DNA of 64,000 nucleotides, from the NCBI RefSeq assembly GCF_000423185.1, contig NZ_AUHM01000021.1, positions 1 to 64,000 of the forward strand. Reading direction: 5' to 3'. Shown here in pieces: positions 9,092 to 16,926 of this stretch. Source of the DNA: Inquilinus limosus DSM 16000 (GTDB lineage: Bacteria; Pseudomonadota; Alphaproteobacteria; DSM-16000; Inquilinaceae). The translations under genes were made by a program, and so were the position numbers. How positions within the stretch are numbered: the stretch's first letter is position 1; the number at the start of each line of letters is the position of its first letter. Under the pieces are notes generated by a model. It searched no databases and was not told the DNA's origin. It saw nothing but the letters and a program-made list of their open reading frames with translations.

Positions 9092-10447
9092 TCACCCTGC
9101 CGCCGGCCAGGTCTCGATCGTCTCGACGAAGCGCGCCAGCCAGGCGTTGGTCTGGGCGCCGTCGAGGGCGCGGTGGTCGATGGTCAGCGAGACATAGGCC
9201 ATCGGCCGGATCAGCATCGCGTCGGCGCCGTTCACCTCGCGCACCACCACCCGCTTCTCGACCTTGCCGACGCCGAGGATGGCGACCTGCGGCTGGTTGA
9301 TGATGATCGGCGCGGCAAACAGCGAGCCCGAGACTCCGTGGTTCGAGATGGTGAAGGTGCCGCCCTGCACATCGGCCGGCGCCAACCTGCCGGCGCGGGC
9401 CAGCGCCGTCGCCTCCTGCAGCCGCGCGGCGATGCCGAGCAGCGACAGCGACTGCGCCCGGTGCACCACCGGCACCACCAGGCCCTTATCCCCCAGCGCC
9501 GTGCCGATGCCGATGTTGACGTCGTCGAACACCTCCAGCGCGTCGTCATGCCAGCGGCTGTTGACCGTGGGCACCGCCTTCATCGCCGCGACGCAGGCCT
9601 GGACCAGATAGGCGGTGACGGTCAGGGCCACGCCCTGGCGCTCGAACGCCGCCTTGTGCGCCTGGCGATGCGCCAGCACGGCGCCGAAATCCGCCTCGAA
9701 GACGGCGGTCACGTGCGGCGCCGTGGCGACGGACTGCGCCATGTGCTCGGCGATGCGCCGGCGCATGGAGTCGTGCGGGATGCGGTGGGAGCGAACAGAA
9801 ACGCTCGGTTGCGCCTCGGCCTGCCGGCGGGCGACCTCCTGCTCGACATCCTGCCGGGTCAGCCGCCCGTCCTTGCCGCTGCCGGTCAGCCCGGCGGGAT
9901 CCAGCCCGGTCTCGACCAGCAGCTTGCGCACCGAAGGCGACAGCCGCAGCGCCGGGTCGAAATCGGCGATGGATTTCCCGGCGGAACGGACGTCCACACC
10001 GCCTCTCCCGCTCGCCCCATCCGAGTCCCCCCTCCCCTCGCGGGAGGGGGGTAGGGGGTTGTCGCCGTCGGAGCCGATGCCGGGTTGATTCGATGAATCG
10101 AGGTTGTCGGCCTCTCGCGCGCGGACGCGCGCAGCCCCCTCCCCCTGCCCCCCTCCCGCAAGGGGAGGGGGGACCAACGAAGAGTCAGCGGCGGCAGCCC
10201 CGATCCGCCCCAGCACCGCGCCGGGCGCCGCATCCTGCCCGACCGGGACCAGGATCTCCGCCAGCGTGCCGGAGGCCGGGGCCGGGACCTCGACCGTAAC
10301 CTTGTCGGTCTCCAGCTCGACCAGCGGGTCGCCTTCGCGCACCGCGTCGCCGACCGCCGCGAGCCAGCCCCGCACCGCCGCCTTGCTGCCTTCCTGCTGG
10401 ACCGGCGCGAGCACGTCGACCGTGGTCGCCTCGATCGTGTCGGTCAT
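9092..10447 (-). CDS. 2-oxoacid dehydrogenase E2, dihydrolipoamide acyltransferase
   Basis: Starting at ATG 10447, the protein has 451 residues; an upstream ATG at 10477 behind AAGG is a possible alternative. Order of parts: one lipoyl domain with the lysine in LETDKVTVEV, a linker, a peripheral subunit-binding domain (LSPSVRKLL..TGLDPAGLTGSGKDGRLTR over two segments), and a catalytic domain with the active-site DHRALDGA near the C-terminus. It forms the E2 core and transfers acyl groups to CoA. It is transcribed after the fused E1 gene. The linker contains an in-frame family-2 palindrome (10023-10175). The Lrp-type regulator upstream suggests a branched-chain 2-oxoacid complex, but acetoin or pyruvate substrates are not excluded. 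No E3 gene is present here. Confidence 0.85.
   Translation of the reverse strand: MTDTIEATTVDVLAPVQQEGSKAAVRGWLAAVGDAVREGDPLVELETDKVTVEVPAPASGTLAEILVPVGQDAAPGAVLGRIGAAAADSSLVPPPLAGGGQGEGAARVRAREADNLDSSNQPGIGSDGDNPLPPSREGRGDSDGASGRGGVDVRSAGKSIADFDPALRLSPSVRKLLVETGLDPAGLTGSGKDGRLTRQDVEQEVARRQAEAQPSVSVRSHRIPHDSMRRRIAEHMAQSVATAPHVTAVFEADFGAVLAHRQAHKAAFERQGVALTVTAYLVQACVAAMKAVPTVNSRWHDDALEVFDDVNIGIGTALGDKGLVVPVVHRAQSLSLLGIAARLQEATALARAGRLAPADVQGGTFTISNHGVSGSLFAAPIIINQPQVAILGVGKVEKRVVVREVNGADAMLIRPMAYVSLTIDHRALDGAQTNAWLARFVETIETWPAAG
10023..10175. repeat. Family-2 palindrome inside the E2 reading frame
   Basis: GAGTCCCCCCTCCCCTCGCG on one side and CCCGCAAGGGGAGGGGGGAC on the other form the arms, with shorter inner palindromes. 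The element is about 153 bp, a multiple of three, and is translated as a proline/glycine-rich segment ([13 protein letters not shown] ... NPLPPSREGRG) in the flexible linker between lipoyl and subunit-binding domains. Confidence 0.85.
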
Positions 10448-10501
10448 GTCAGCCCCGCTGCTGTTCGCTTGCTTCATAAGCCTTGGAGGCGTTCCCCTTA
10501 C

Positions 10502-10580
10502 TGTCATTGCCGGGCTTGACCCGGCAATCCAGTGGGCCTCGACATCCTCTGGATGCCCGGGTCAAGCCCGGGCATGACAA
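10502..10580. repeat. Family-1 dispersed palindrome, copy 3
   Basis: TGTCATTGCCGGGCTTGACC and GGGTCAAGCCCGGGCATGAC form the arms, with ATCCAG/CTGGAT inside. It lies between the E1 and E2 genes of one operon, so it would be transcribed as a hairpin. Confidence 0.85.
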
Positions 10581-10606
10581 TCTGGGGAAAAGCCCCGGCA
10601 TCGCTA

Positions 10607-12700
10607 TCAGAACCCGGTCAGCTCGAGGATCTTGTCACGGATGCGGTCGACCGACGGCACCGCGGCCTCCAGCAGCACCGGGCTGTGCGGGCTGGGGATG
10701 TCCGGCATGGTCAGCCGCGCCACCGGGGCGTCGAGGTCGAGGAAGGCCCGGTCCGCCACCACCGCCGCGATCTCCGCCCCGAAGCCGCCGGTGCGCAGGT
10801 CCTCGTGCACGATCAGGCAGCGCCGGGTGCGGGCGACCGAGGCCAGCACGGCCTCGCTGTCCCAGGGCATCAGCGTGCGCAGGTCGATCACCTCGACCGA
10901 CTTGCCGCTGCTCCGCGCCGCCTCCTCCGCCCGCTCGACCATGGCGCCCCAGGTGACGATGGTGAGGTCCCGGCCCTCCATCGTGGTCCGGGCGCGGCCG
11001 AAGGGCAGCACGTAGTCGTCGCCCGGATAGGGCCGGCGGGCCCAAGCGGCGTCGAGCATGGCGCGATGCTCCAGGACCATCACCGGGTCGTCGCCGCGCA
11101 GCGCCGCCCGCAGCAGGCCGACCGCATCCTCGGCGTTGGACGGCACCGCCACCTTCCAGCCCGGCGCGTGCACGAACTGCACCTCGTTGGTCTGGCTGTG
11201 CCAGGGATCGCCGCATTTCAGGAAGCCGACCGGCATGCGCAGCACGATTGGCGCGGCGAAGCGGTTGCCGGTGCGCCAGCGGATCGTGCCGCAATCGTTG
11301 ATCTGCTCCACCGCCGGATCGGCGTATTTGCGGAACTGGATCTCCGGCACCGGCAAGAGGCCGGCCAGCGCCATGCCGACGGCACGGCCGACGATGCCCT
11401 CCTCCGACAGGCTGGTGTCCATCACCCGGGCGGCGCCGAACTTCTCCTGCAGCCCCAGCGTCACGGCATGGACGCCGCCCTTTGCCCCGATGTCCTCGCC
11501 CAGCACCACCATCCGCGGATTGACGGACAGCTCGTGGTCCAGGGTGCGGCGGATGGCGGTGACCATGTTGATCCGCGGCCCCTCCGGCTGCGGCGTGTCG
11601 CTTCCGGCGGGCGGGACGATGCCCAGGCTGCGCAGCCCGCCCATGGCCGGCGGCTCGCCCTCGAAGAAGACATGGCGGGTCACCGCGGCGGGGTCGGGCA
11701 GCGGCCGCACCTCGGCCCGGGCCCGCGCCGCCTCCGCCGCCGCCTCGGCCTCGGCGGCCAGCGCCTGCCACTCCGCCTCCTCCAGCACCGCCGGGACCAG
11801 GAAATGCTTCAGCTTGGGCAGCGGGTCGCGGGCCCATTCCGCCGCCACCGTCTCGGCCGGCTTGTAGGCCTGGGTGTCCTGGAAGCTGTGGCCCTCCAGC
11901 CGCGGCACGCTGAGCCGCAGGAGGCAGGGGCCGCGGCTGTCGCGGACATGGGCGACGGCGGCGTCGATCAGCCGTGCCGCCTCGGCCGGATCGGTGCCGT
12001 CGCCGGCCATCACCTCGAGGCTGCGGAAGCTGGCGAGGTTGGCGGCGATGTCGCCGCCCGGGGTCTGGAACCGCGACGGCACCGAGATGCCGTAGCCGTT
12101 GTCCTCGATGAAGAACAGCAGCGGCAGGCGCTGGGTGGTGGCGATGGTCAGGGCCGACCAGAAGCCGTTGGTGGCGACCGAGGCGTCGCCGCCGAGCGCG
12201 ACGGCGATGGCGCGGTCGCAGGCCGGGTCGTGCAGCACGGTGCGGCCGTATTCGATGGCCTGGGCCCAGCCGGCGGCCGGGGTGTACTGGGTGCCGACCC
12301 CGCCGCACATCGGCAGGGCCGAGGGGCCGGACGGGTTCGGGAAGTTGAACACCACGCCGATGTCGCGGCCGGCGGAATAACCCTGGTCCCGGGCCATCGA
12401 GGAGCCGAGCGCGTCGGCCGGGTCGACGCCGAGCGTCAGAAGGATCGGCCGCGACCGGTAATAGCCGGAGATCGCGTCGCGCGGGTCGGTCAGCCTCGTG
12501 CCCAGCAGGATCTGCGCCAGGTCGTGGCCGCGGGCGGAGAACTGGTAGAGCACCTTCTTCTGCGGCGCCAGCACCGTCTCCTCCAGCGCGTCGAGGGCGC
12601 GGGAGAGGTGCAGGAGCTGGGCGACGCGGCGCCAGTCGAAGCCGGGATCGGGCGCGTTCGCCAGCGGGCGCCGGGGCTGCGGAAAGGCGAGAGCGGTCAC
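10607..12700 (-). CDS. 2-oxoacid dehydrogenase E1, fused alpha-beta subunits
   Basis: The 697-residue protein starts at GTG 12700, 8 bp after AAGGA; an in-frame ATG at 12748 lies inside an upstream dyad and is less likely. The N-terminal half is the E1 alpha-type thiamine diphosphate domain, with GGDASVATNGFW and the downstream NGYGISVP completing the binding motif. The C-terminal half is the E1 beta transketolase-like domain (VLGEDIGAKGG, DTSLSEEGIVGRAVGMALAG in two segments, TFG-type TIVTWGAMV). Separate alpha and beta chains are usual in bkd/acetoin complexes; here they are one polypeptide. It decarboxylates the 2-oxoacid and loads E2. Confidence 0.85.
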   Translation of the reverse strand: MTALAFPQPRRPLANAPDPGFDWRRVAQLLHLSRALDALEETVLAPQKKVLYQFSARGHDLAQILLGTRLTDPRDAISGYYRSRPILLTLGVDPADALGSSMARDQGYSAGRDIGVVFNFPNPSGPSALPMCGGVGTQYTPAAGWAQAIEYGRTVLHDPACDRAIAVALGGDASVATNGFWSALTIATTQRLPLLFFIEDNGYGISVPSRFQTPGGDIAANLASFRSLEVMAGDGTDPAEAARLIDAAVAHVRDSRGPCLLRLSVPRLEGHSFQDTQAYKPAETVAAEWARDPLPKLKHFLVPAVLEEAEWQALAAEAEAAAEAARARAEVRPLPDPAAVTRHVFFEGEPPAMGGLRSLGIVPPAGSDTPQPEGPRINMVTAIRRTLDHELSVNPRMVVLGEDIGAKGGVHAVTLGLQEKFGAARVMDTSLSEEGIVGRAVGMALAGLLPVPEIQFRKYADPAVEQINDCGTIRWRTGNRFAAPIVLRMPVGFLKCGDPWHSQTNEVQFVHAPGWKVAVPSNAEDAVGLLRAALRGDDPVMVLEHRAMLDAAWARRPYPGDDYVLPFGRARTTMEGRDLTIVTWGAMVERAEEAARSSGKSVEVIDLRTLMPWDSEAVLASVARTRRCLIVHEDLRTGGFGAEIAAVVADRAFLDLDAPVARLTMPDIPSPHSPVLLEAAVPSVDRIRDKILELTGF

Positions 12701-12740
12701 GGGGTCGTCCTTCTGCTGGGGGTTCCGACCGGACGCGCAG

Positions 12741-12769
12741 GGGCGCATCTCCAGAAGAAGGATGCGCCC
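12741..12769. promoter_or_regulatory. Dyad in the E1/Lrp divergent promoter region
   Basis: GGGCGCATC (12741-12749) and GATGCGCCC (12761-12769) form a perfect 9-bp inverted repeat with an 11-bp centre. The dyad lies between the divergent E1 and Lrp-type genes, which makes it a candidate operator for the regulator. A TATGAT hexamer at 12821-12826 could be the -10 of the regulator gene. Confidence 0.45.
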
Positions 12770-12857
12770 GATCCGCGGAAAAGTTTTGCCGAAGTCGGCT
12801 CGGATCGCAGCCGCCTGAGGTATGATTTGCCCAGATTGCGAAGATCAAGGGGGATTC

Positions 12858-13331
12858 ATGCCCACGGACGCCGAGACCCTGGACCGGTTCGAGCGCGCCA
12901 TCCTGGAGGCGCTGCAGCGCAACGCCCGGCAGAGCGTGCAGGAGCTGGCCGACGCCATCGGCCTGTCGACCTCGCCGACCTGGCGGCGGCTGAAGGCGCT
13001 GGAGGAGCGCGGCGTGATCAAGGACTACGTCGCCCGGGTCGACCCGGCGAAGCTGGGTTACGGCGAGACCGCCTTCGCCCATGTCACCCTGGCCAAGCAC
13101 GACGCCGAGCAGATCGCGGCCTTCGAGCAGCGGATCGCCGAGCGGCCGGAGGTGCTGGAGTTCTATTCCATGACCGGGTCGGCCGACTACATCCTCAGGA
13201 TCGTGACCCGCAGCCCGCTTGACTATGAGAAGTTCCTGAAGGAGGTGGTGTTCACCAGCCCGGCGGTGCAGCACATCAGCTCGAACTTCGCCCTGCGCGA
13301 GATCAAGAACAGCGTGGCGATCCCGGTGTAG
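12858..13331 (+). CDS. bkdR: Lrp/AsnC family transcriptional regulator, BkdR-like
   Basis: The 157-residue protein starts at ATG 12858 behind AAGGGGG. It has an N-terminal winged helix-turn-helix (LDRFERAILEALQRNARQS, then VQELADAIGLSTSPTWRRLK) and a C-terminal RAM ligand-binding domain with EFYSMTGSADYILRIV. It is divergent from the E1-E2 operon. In Pseudomonas putida a divergent Lrp homologue, BkdR, activates the branched-chain oxoacid dehydrogenase operon, so the same role is inferred here. The name rests mainly on context. Confidence 0.75.
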   Translation: MPTDAETLDRFERAILEALQRNARQSVQELADAIGLSTSPTWRRLKALEERGVIKDYVARVDPAKLGYGETAFAHVTLAKHDAEQIAAFEQRIAERPEVLEFYSMTGSADYILRIVTRSPLDYEKFLKEVVFTSPAVQHISSNFALREIKNSVAIPV

Positions 13332-13399
13332 GCCGCCCTTGCCCGCCCGCCCGCACCAAGGCATCGTGGCGGCCGCAGCCTGACGGGAGGAGCGCGGCC

Positions 13400-14011
13400 G
13401 TGAGCATCGAGTTCCTGATCACCTCGTTCATCATCGTCGCCTCGCCCGGCACCGGCGCACTCTTCACCATCGCGGCCGGGCTGACCCGCGGGTCGCGTGC
13501 CAGCATCGTCGCCGCCTTCGGCTGCACCCTCGGCATCGTGCCGCACATGGCCGCGGCGATCCTGGGCTTGGCCGCCCTCCTCCACACCAGCGCGCTGGCC
13601 TTCGAGATCTTCAAGTATCTCGGCGTCGCCTATCTGCTGTGGATGGCCTGGAACACGCTGCGCGAGCACGGCGCGCTGAAGGTGGAGAAGGAGGTCGGCG
13701 GCCGCTCGGCGCTGCAGGTCACGGTGACCGCGGTGCTGATCAACATCCTGAACCCGAAGCTGTCGATCTTCTTCGTCGCCTTCCTGCCGCAATTCGTCAG
13801 CGCGAACGAGGCCTATCCGCTGGCCCGGATGCTGGAGCTGAGCGGCGTGTTCATGCTGATGACCTTCCTGGTCTTCGCCGCCTACGGCCTGTTCGCCGCC
13901 GCGATGCGCGACCACGTGATCTCGCGCCCGCGGGTGCTGACCTGGATGCGCCGCAGCTTCGCCGCCGCCTTCGTCGCCCTCGGCGCCAAGCTGGCCCTGG
14001 CCGAGCGGTAA
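13400..14011 (+). CDS. LysE/RhtB family amino acid exporter
   Basis: The 203-residue inner-membrane protein starts at GTG 13400 behind GGGAGGA. About six helices are visible. Family motifs are the N-terminal IVASPGTGALFTIAAGLTRG (LysE PGP-like motif), YLGVAYLLWMAWNTLRE and NILNPKLSIFFVAFLPQFV, the last being the LysE NPK motif. It probably exports an amino acid or a related metabolite by proton exchange; the substrate is unknown. It is a single gene next to the Lrp-type regulator, a frequent pairing for amino acid exporters, though the regulator is better explained by the bkd genes. Confidence 0.88.
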   Translation: MSIEFLITSFIIVASPGTGALFTIAAGLTRGSRASIVAAFGCTLGIVPHMAAAILGLAALLHTSALAFEIFKYLGVAYLLWMAWNTLREHGALKVEKEVGGRSALQVTVTAVLINILNPKLSIFFVAFLPQFVSANEAYPLARMLELSGVFMLMTFLVFAAYGLFAAAMRDHVISRPRVLTWMRRSFAAAFVALGAKLALAER

Positions 14012-14090
14012 GCCGCATCTCGGCCCGGCGGAACGCCGCCGCTCCCCCTGCCGTTCGATCTTAGAGGTCCGGTGTCGGTTGGGGAGCCCG

Positions 14091-15119
14091 ATGACGACGT
14101 CGCCGTCGACGGAGGACAGGCACGGCCGCGGCGCGCGCTCGCCGCCCGAGATCCCGCGGCGCGGCTGGCTGGACATCCTGTGGCGGGTCTGGGCCGAGAT
14201 CGACGACGACCGCGTCTTCGCCCTCGCGGCCGGCGTCGCCTATTACGCCCTGCTGGCGCTGTTCCCCGCGATCGGCGTGATCGTGTCGCTGTACGGCTTC
14301 GTGGCCGACCCCGCGACCGTCGAGCGGAACATCGCCGACCTCGCCTTCATCCTGCCGAGCGGCGGGATGGAGGTGATCGGAGAGCAGCTGCACCACATCG
14401 CCGGGCAGCCCCGCCAGTCCCTCGGCATCGCCTTCTTCATCGGCCTCGCCATCTCGCTGTGGAGCGCGAATGCCGGGATGAAGGCGCTGTTCGACGCGCT
14501 GAACGCCGTCTACGACGAGACGGAGAAGCGCGGCTTCTTCCGGCTCAACGCCGTCTCGCTTCTGTTCACCGCCCTTGCCCTGGTCTTCGTCGTCCTCGCC
14601 CTGGTCGGCGTCGTGGTCGTGCCGGTCGTCCTCAACTTCGTCGGTCTCGGATCCGTGGCCGGCACGCTGGTCTGGCTGCTGCGCTGGCCGGCGCTGCTGG
14701 TGCTGACGATCGTCGGGCTGTCGCTGCTGTACCGCTTCGGCCCGAGCCGCCGGGAGGCGCGCTGGCAGTGGATCAGCTGGGGCAGCGCGGTCGCGGCCCT
14801 GGTCTGGATCGGCGGCTCGATGCTGTTCTCCTGGTACGTCGCCCGCTTCGGCGACTACGACGCCACTTACGGGTCGCTCGGGGCGGTGATCGGCTTCCTG
14901 ACCTGGATCTGGCTGTCGACCGTAGTCTTCCTGATCGGCGCCGAGCTGAATGCCGAGATGGAGCACCAGACCGCCCGCGACAGCACCGTCGACGGCGAGA
15001 AGCCGATGGGCCGGCGCGGCGCGGTTATGGCCGACACGCTCGGGGCGACCAAGCCCTGGCGCCGTGATTCATCGGAACAGGACCGCCCCACCGGCGGCGA
15101 CGCCTCGGGCATTCATTGA
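14091..15119 (+). CDS. YihY/BrkB family integral membrane protein
   Basis: The 342-residue protein starts at ATG 14091 with GGGGAG five bases upstream (a TTG at 14079 is less likely). A polar N-terminus of about 25 residues precedes six helices. AAGVAYYALLALFPAIGV and FFIGLAISLWSANAGMKALF are hallmarks of the YihY (formerly putative RNase BN) family, as is the late VIGFLTWIWLSTVVFLIGAE. The C-terminal 50 residues are polar and cytoplasmic. Molecular function is unknown in this family; envelope or transport roles have been proposed. Confidence 0.85.
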   Translation: MTTSPSTEDRHGRGARSPPEIPRRGWLDILWRVWAEIDDDRVFALAAGVAYYALLALFPAIGVIVSLYGFVADPATVERNIADLAFILPSGGMEVIGEQLHHIAGQPRQSLGIAFFIGLAISLWSANAGMKALFDALNAVYDETEKRGFFRLNAVSLLFTALALVFVVLALVGVVVVPVVLNFVGLGSVAGTLVWLLRWPALLVLTIVGLSLLYRFGPSRREARWQWISWGSAVAALVWIGGSMLFSWYVARFGDYDATYGSLGAVIGFLTWIWLSTVVFLIGAELNAEMEHQTARDSTVDGEKPMGRRGAVMADTLGATKPWRRDSSEQDRPTGGDASGIH

Positions 15120-15202
15120 TCGAACGCTCAGAGAATTCTTGATCTGCGGCGGCGATGCCCTAAGGCTGGTCCGGTTGACGACTCGCGAACGGACCGGAGG
15201 TC

Positions 15203-15847
15203 ATGGCCCGCACCCGCGCCCATGATTACGACGACAAGCGGCGGGCGATCCTGCATCGGACGGCGGAGCTGTTTGCCCGGCACGGCTTCACCGGCGCCTC
15301 GATCACCAAGATCGCCGAAGCCTGCGGCATGTCGAAGGCGCTGCTGTACCACTACTACCGCGACAAGGACGCGGTGCTGTTCGACATCCTGGACGACCAT
15401 CTGTCGATGCTGGTCGCGGTGGTGGAGGAGGCGGCGGCCGCGCCCGCCGGCGCCCGCGACCGGCTGCATGCCATCGTCGCCGCGCTGCTGGACGCCTATC
15501 GCGACGCCGATGCCGAGCATCAGGTGCAGATCACCAGCCTGAAGCTGCTGCCGCCGGACCGGCAGGAGCAGCTGAAGGAGCTGGAGCGGAGGCTGGTGCG
15601 GATCTTCGCCGACGCGCTGGCCGCGGCGGTGCCGCCATTGGCCGCCGACCGCACCCTCTTGATGCCGCTGACCATGTCGCTGTTCGGCATGCTGAACTGG
15701 CACTATCTCTGGTTCCGCGAAGGCAAGGGGCTGAGCCGCGCCGACTACGCCCGGCTGGCGACCGAGCTGATCCTGTCCGGCGCCGCGGATGCGCTGGCGG
15801 CGGTGCAGGGCAAGGCCGCCCCCAGCCGGCGGATGGAAACCGCCTGA
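15203..15847 (+). CDS. TetR/AcrR family regulator next to the paa genes, PaaR-like
   Basis: The 214-residue protein has an N-terminal TetR helix-turn-helix: RRAILHRTAELFARHGF, then ASITKIAEACGMSKALLYHYY. The C-terminal two thirds form a helical ligand-binding domain. It lies 12 bp upstream of paaX in the same direction and before paaABCDE. In beta-proteobacteria a TetR-type PaaR represses paa genes until phenylacetyl-CoA binds, so the same role is inferred. ATG 15203 has GGAGG eight bases upstream. Confidence 0.8.
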   Translation: MARTRAHDYDDKRRAILHRTAELFARHGFTGASITKIAEACGMSKALLYHYYRDKDAVLFDILDDHLSMLVAVVEEAAAAPAGARDRLHAIVAALLDAYRDADAEHQVQITSLKLLPPDRQEQLKELERRLVRIFADALAAAVPPLAADRTLLMPLTMSLFGMLNWHYLWFREGKGLSRADYARLATELILSGAADALAAVQGKAAPSRRMETA

Positions 15848-15858
15848 CCGGCGCCGTC

Positions 15859-16725
15859 ATGCCCCGCACCGCCCTGCGCCGGGCCCTGGAGAGCCTGAAG
15901 GCCGAGCCGTCGCGCACCTGGTCGATCATCATCACGGTCTACGGCGACGCGATCGTGCCGCGCGGCGGGTCGCTGTGGGTCGGCACGCTTTCCACCTTCC
16001 TGCATGCGCTCGGCATCGGCGACGGGGTGGTGCGGACGGCGATGTCGCGGCTGGCGGCCGATGGCTGGCTGGAGCGCAGCCGGATCGGCCGCAACAGCTT
16101 CTACCGCCTGGCCGAGCGCGGGCGGGAGACGTTCCGGACCGCCACCGAGCACATCTACAACGCCCATCCTCCGCCCCCGGGCGGCGGCTTCGTGCTGGTG
16201 CTGCCGGGCAATGGCGAGAACCGCGAGACCGCGCGCGTGGCCCTGCAGGCCGCCGGTTTCGGCAGTGCCGCCCCGGGCGTCTGGGTGGCGCCGGCCGGCG
16301 CCGCGATCCCGTCGGAAGCGGCCGAGGCGCTGCGCCTGGAGGCCTCGGCCGATGCCGAGACCCGGCGTCGGCTGGCGGCGCTGAGCTGGCCCCTGGACCG
16401 GACCGCCGCCGCCTATCGCCGTTTCCTCGAGACCTTCGAGCCGCTGCGGGCGGCGCTGGCCGCGGGCGGCGCGCTGTCGGACCTCGACAGCTTCATCGCC
16501 CGCATCCTTCTGATCCACGCCTGGCGCCGCATCGTCCTGCGCGACCCGGTGCTGCCGGCCGACCTGCTGCCGCCGGACTGGCCCGGCACCGCCGCCCGTG
16601 CGCTCTGCGCCGATCTCTACCACCGGCTGCTGCCGGCCTCGGAGCGCTGGCTGGACGAGAACGGCCAGGCCGAAGCCGGCCCCCTGCCCCCGCCGGGGCC
16701 AGAGCTCCGGGCGCGGTTCAGGTAA
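15859..16725 (+). CDS. paaX: PaaX family phenylacetic acid degradation repressor
   Basis: The 288-residue protein has an N-terminal winged helix (SLWVGTLSTFLHALGIGDGV, then VRTAMSRLAADGWLERSRIGRNS in two helices), a central PaaX domain with FVLVLPGNGENRETARV, and a C-terminal PaaX_C domain with FIARILLIHAWRRIVLRDP (the RxxxxxDP motif). PaaX represses paa operons and is released by phenylacetyl-CoA. The gene immediately precedes the paaA promoter region. Coexistence with a TetR-type regulator is unusual. Confidence 0.9.
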   Translation: MPRTALRRALESLKAEPSRTWSIIITVYGDAIVPRGGSLWVGTLSTFLHALGIGDGVVRTAMSRLAADGWLERSRIGRNSFYRLAERGRETFRTATEHIYNAHPPPPGGGFVLVLPGNGENRETARVALQAAGFGSAAPGVWVAPAGAAIPSEAAEALRLEASADAETRRRLAALSWPLDRTAAAYRRFLETFEPLRAALAAGGALSDLDSFIARILLIHAWRRIVLRDPVLPADLLPPDWPGTAARALCADLYHRLLPASERWLDENGQAEAGPLPPPGPELRARFR

Positions 16726-16741
16726 GGACGGCCTTCTCGAT

Positions 16742-16838
16742 TCGTCATCGCGAGGACCCCGGCCTTGAGCCGGGGGACGTGGCGATCCAGGGCCGCTCGG
16801 GCTGCCCTGGATCGCTTCGCCTTCGGCTCGCGATGACG
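16742..16838. repeat. Variant dispersed palindrome (family 1b) between paaX and paaA
   Basis: ATTCGTCATCGCGAG and CTCGCGATGACG form the outer arms, with GCGATCCAGGG/CCCTGGATCGC inside. Layout matches family 1 but the sequence differs. It separates the regulator gene from the AT-rich paaA promoter and may act as a terminator or processing hairpin. Confidence 0.75.
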
Positions 16839-16855
16839 ATGAAGGACGCTTATAT

Positions 16856-16900
16856 ATGTTACAAAAATCATTGACCGAGAATTTTTCTGTCACATATTAT
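16856..16900 (+). promoter_or_regulatory. paaA promoter with overlapping operator-like palindrome
   Basis: In a strikingly AT-rich island, TTGACC (16871-16876) and TATTAT (16895-16900) are separated by 18 bp, giving a good sigma-70 promoter. ATGTTACA (16856-16863) and TGTCACAT (16888-16895) are near-perfect inverted arms, extended inward by A/T runs, and span the -35 and spacer. This is the expected position of a repressor site for PaaX or the TetR-type regulator. A strong AAGGGAGG ribosome site follows at 16910-16917. Confidence 0.7.
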
Positions 16901-16926
16901 TTGAAGGCCAAGGGAGGCTGGACGCC

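Noticed and set aside
10532-13222. Plus-strand open frame of about 900 codons opposite E1
   Set aside because: Antisense to a well-supported gene, composition atypical (His, Arg, Gln rich), no motifs.
10635-13364. Minus-strand open frame of about 900 codons overlapping E1 in another frame and spanning the E1/Lrp gap
   Set aside because: Its composition is Arg/Gly/Ala/Pro low complexity and E1 itself has clear homology in a different frame.
14079-14090. TTG at 14079 as the start of the YihY-family protein
   Set aside because: ATG 14091 has a better placed GGGGAG ribosome site and is the more usual codon.
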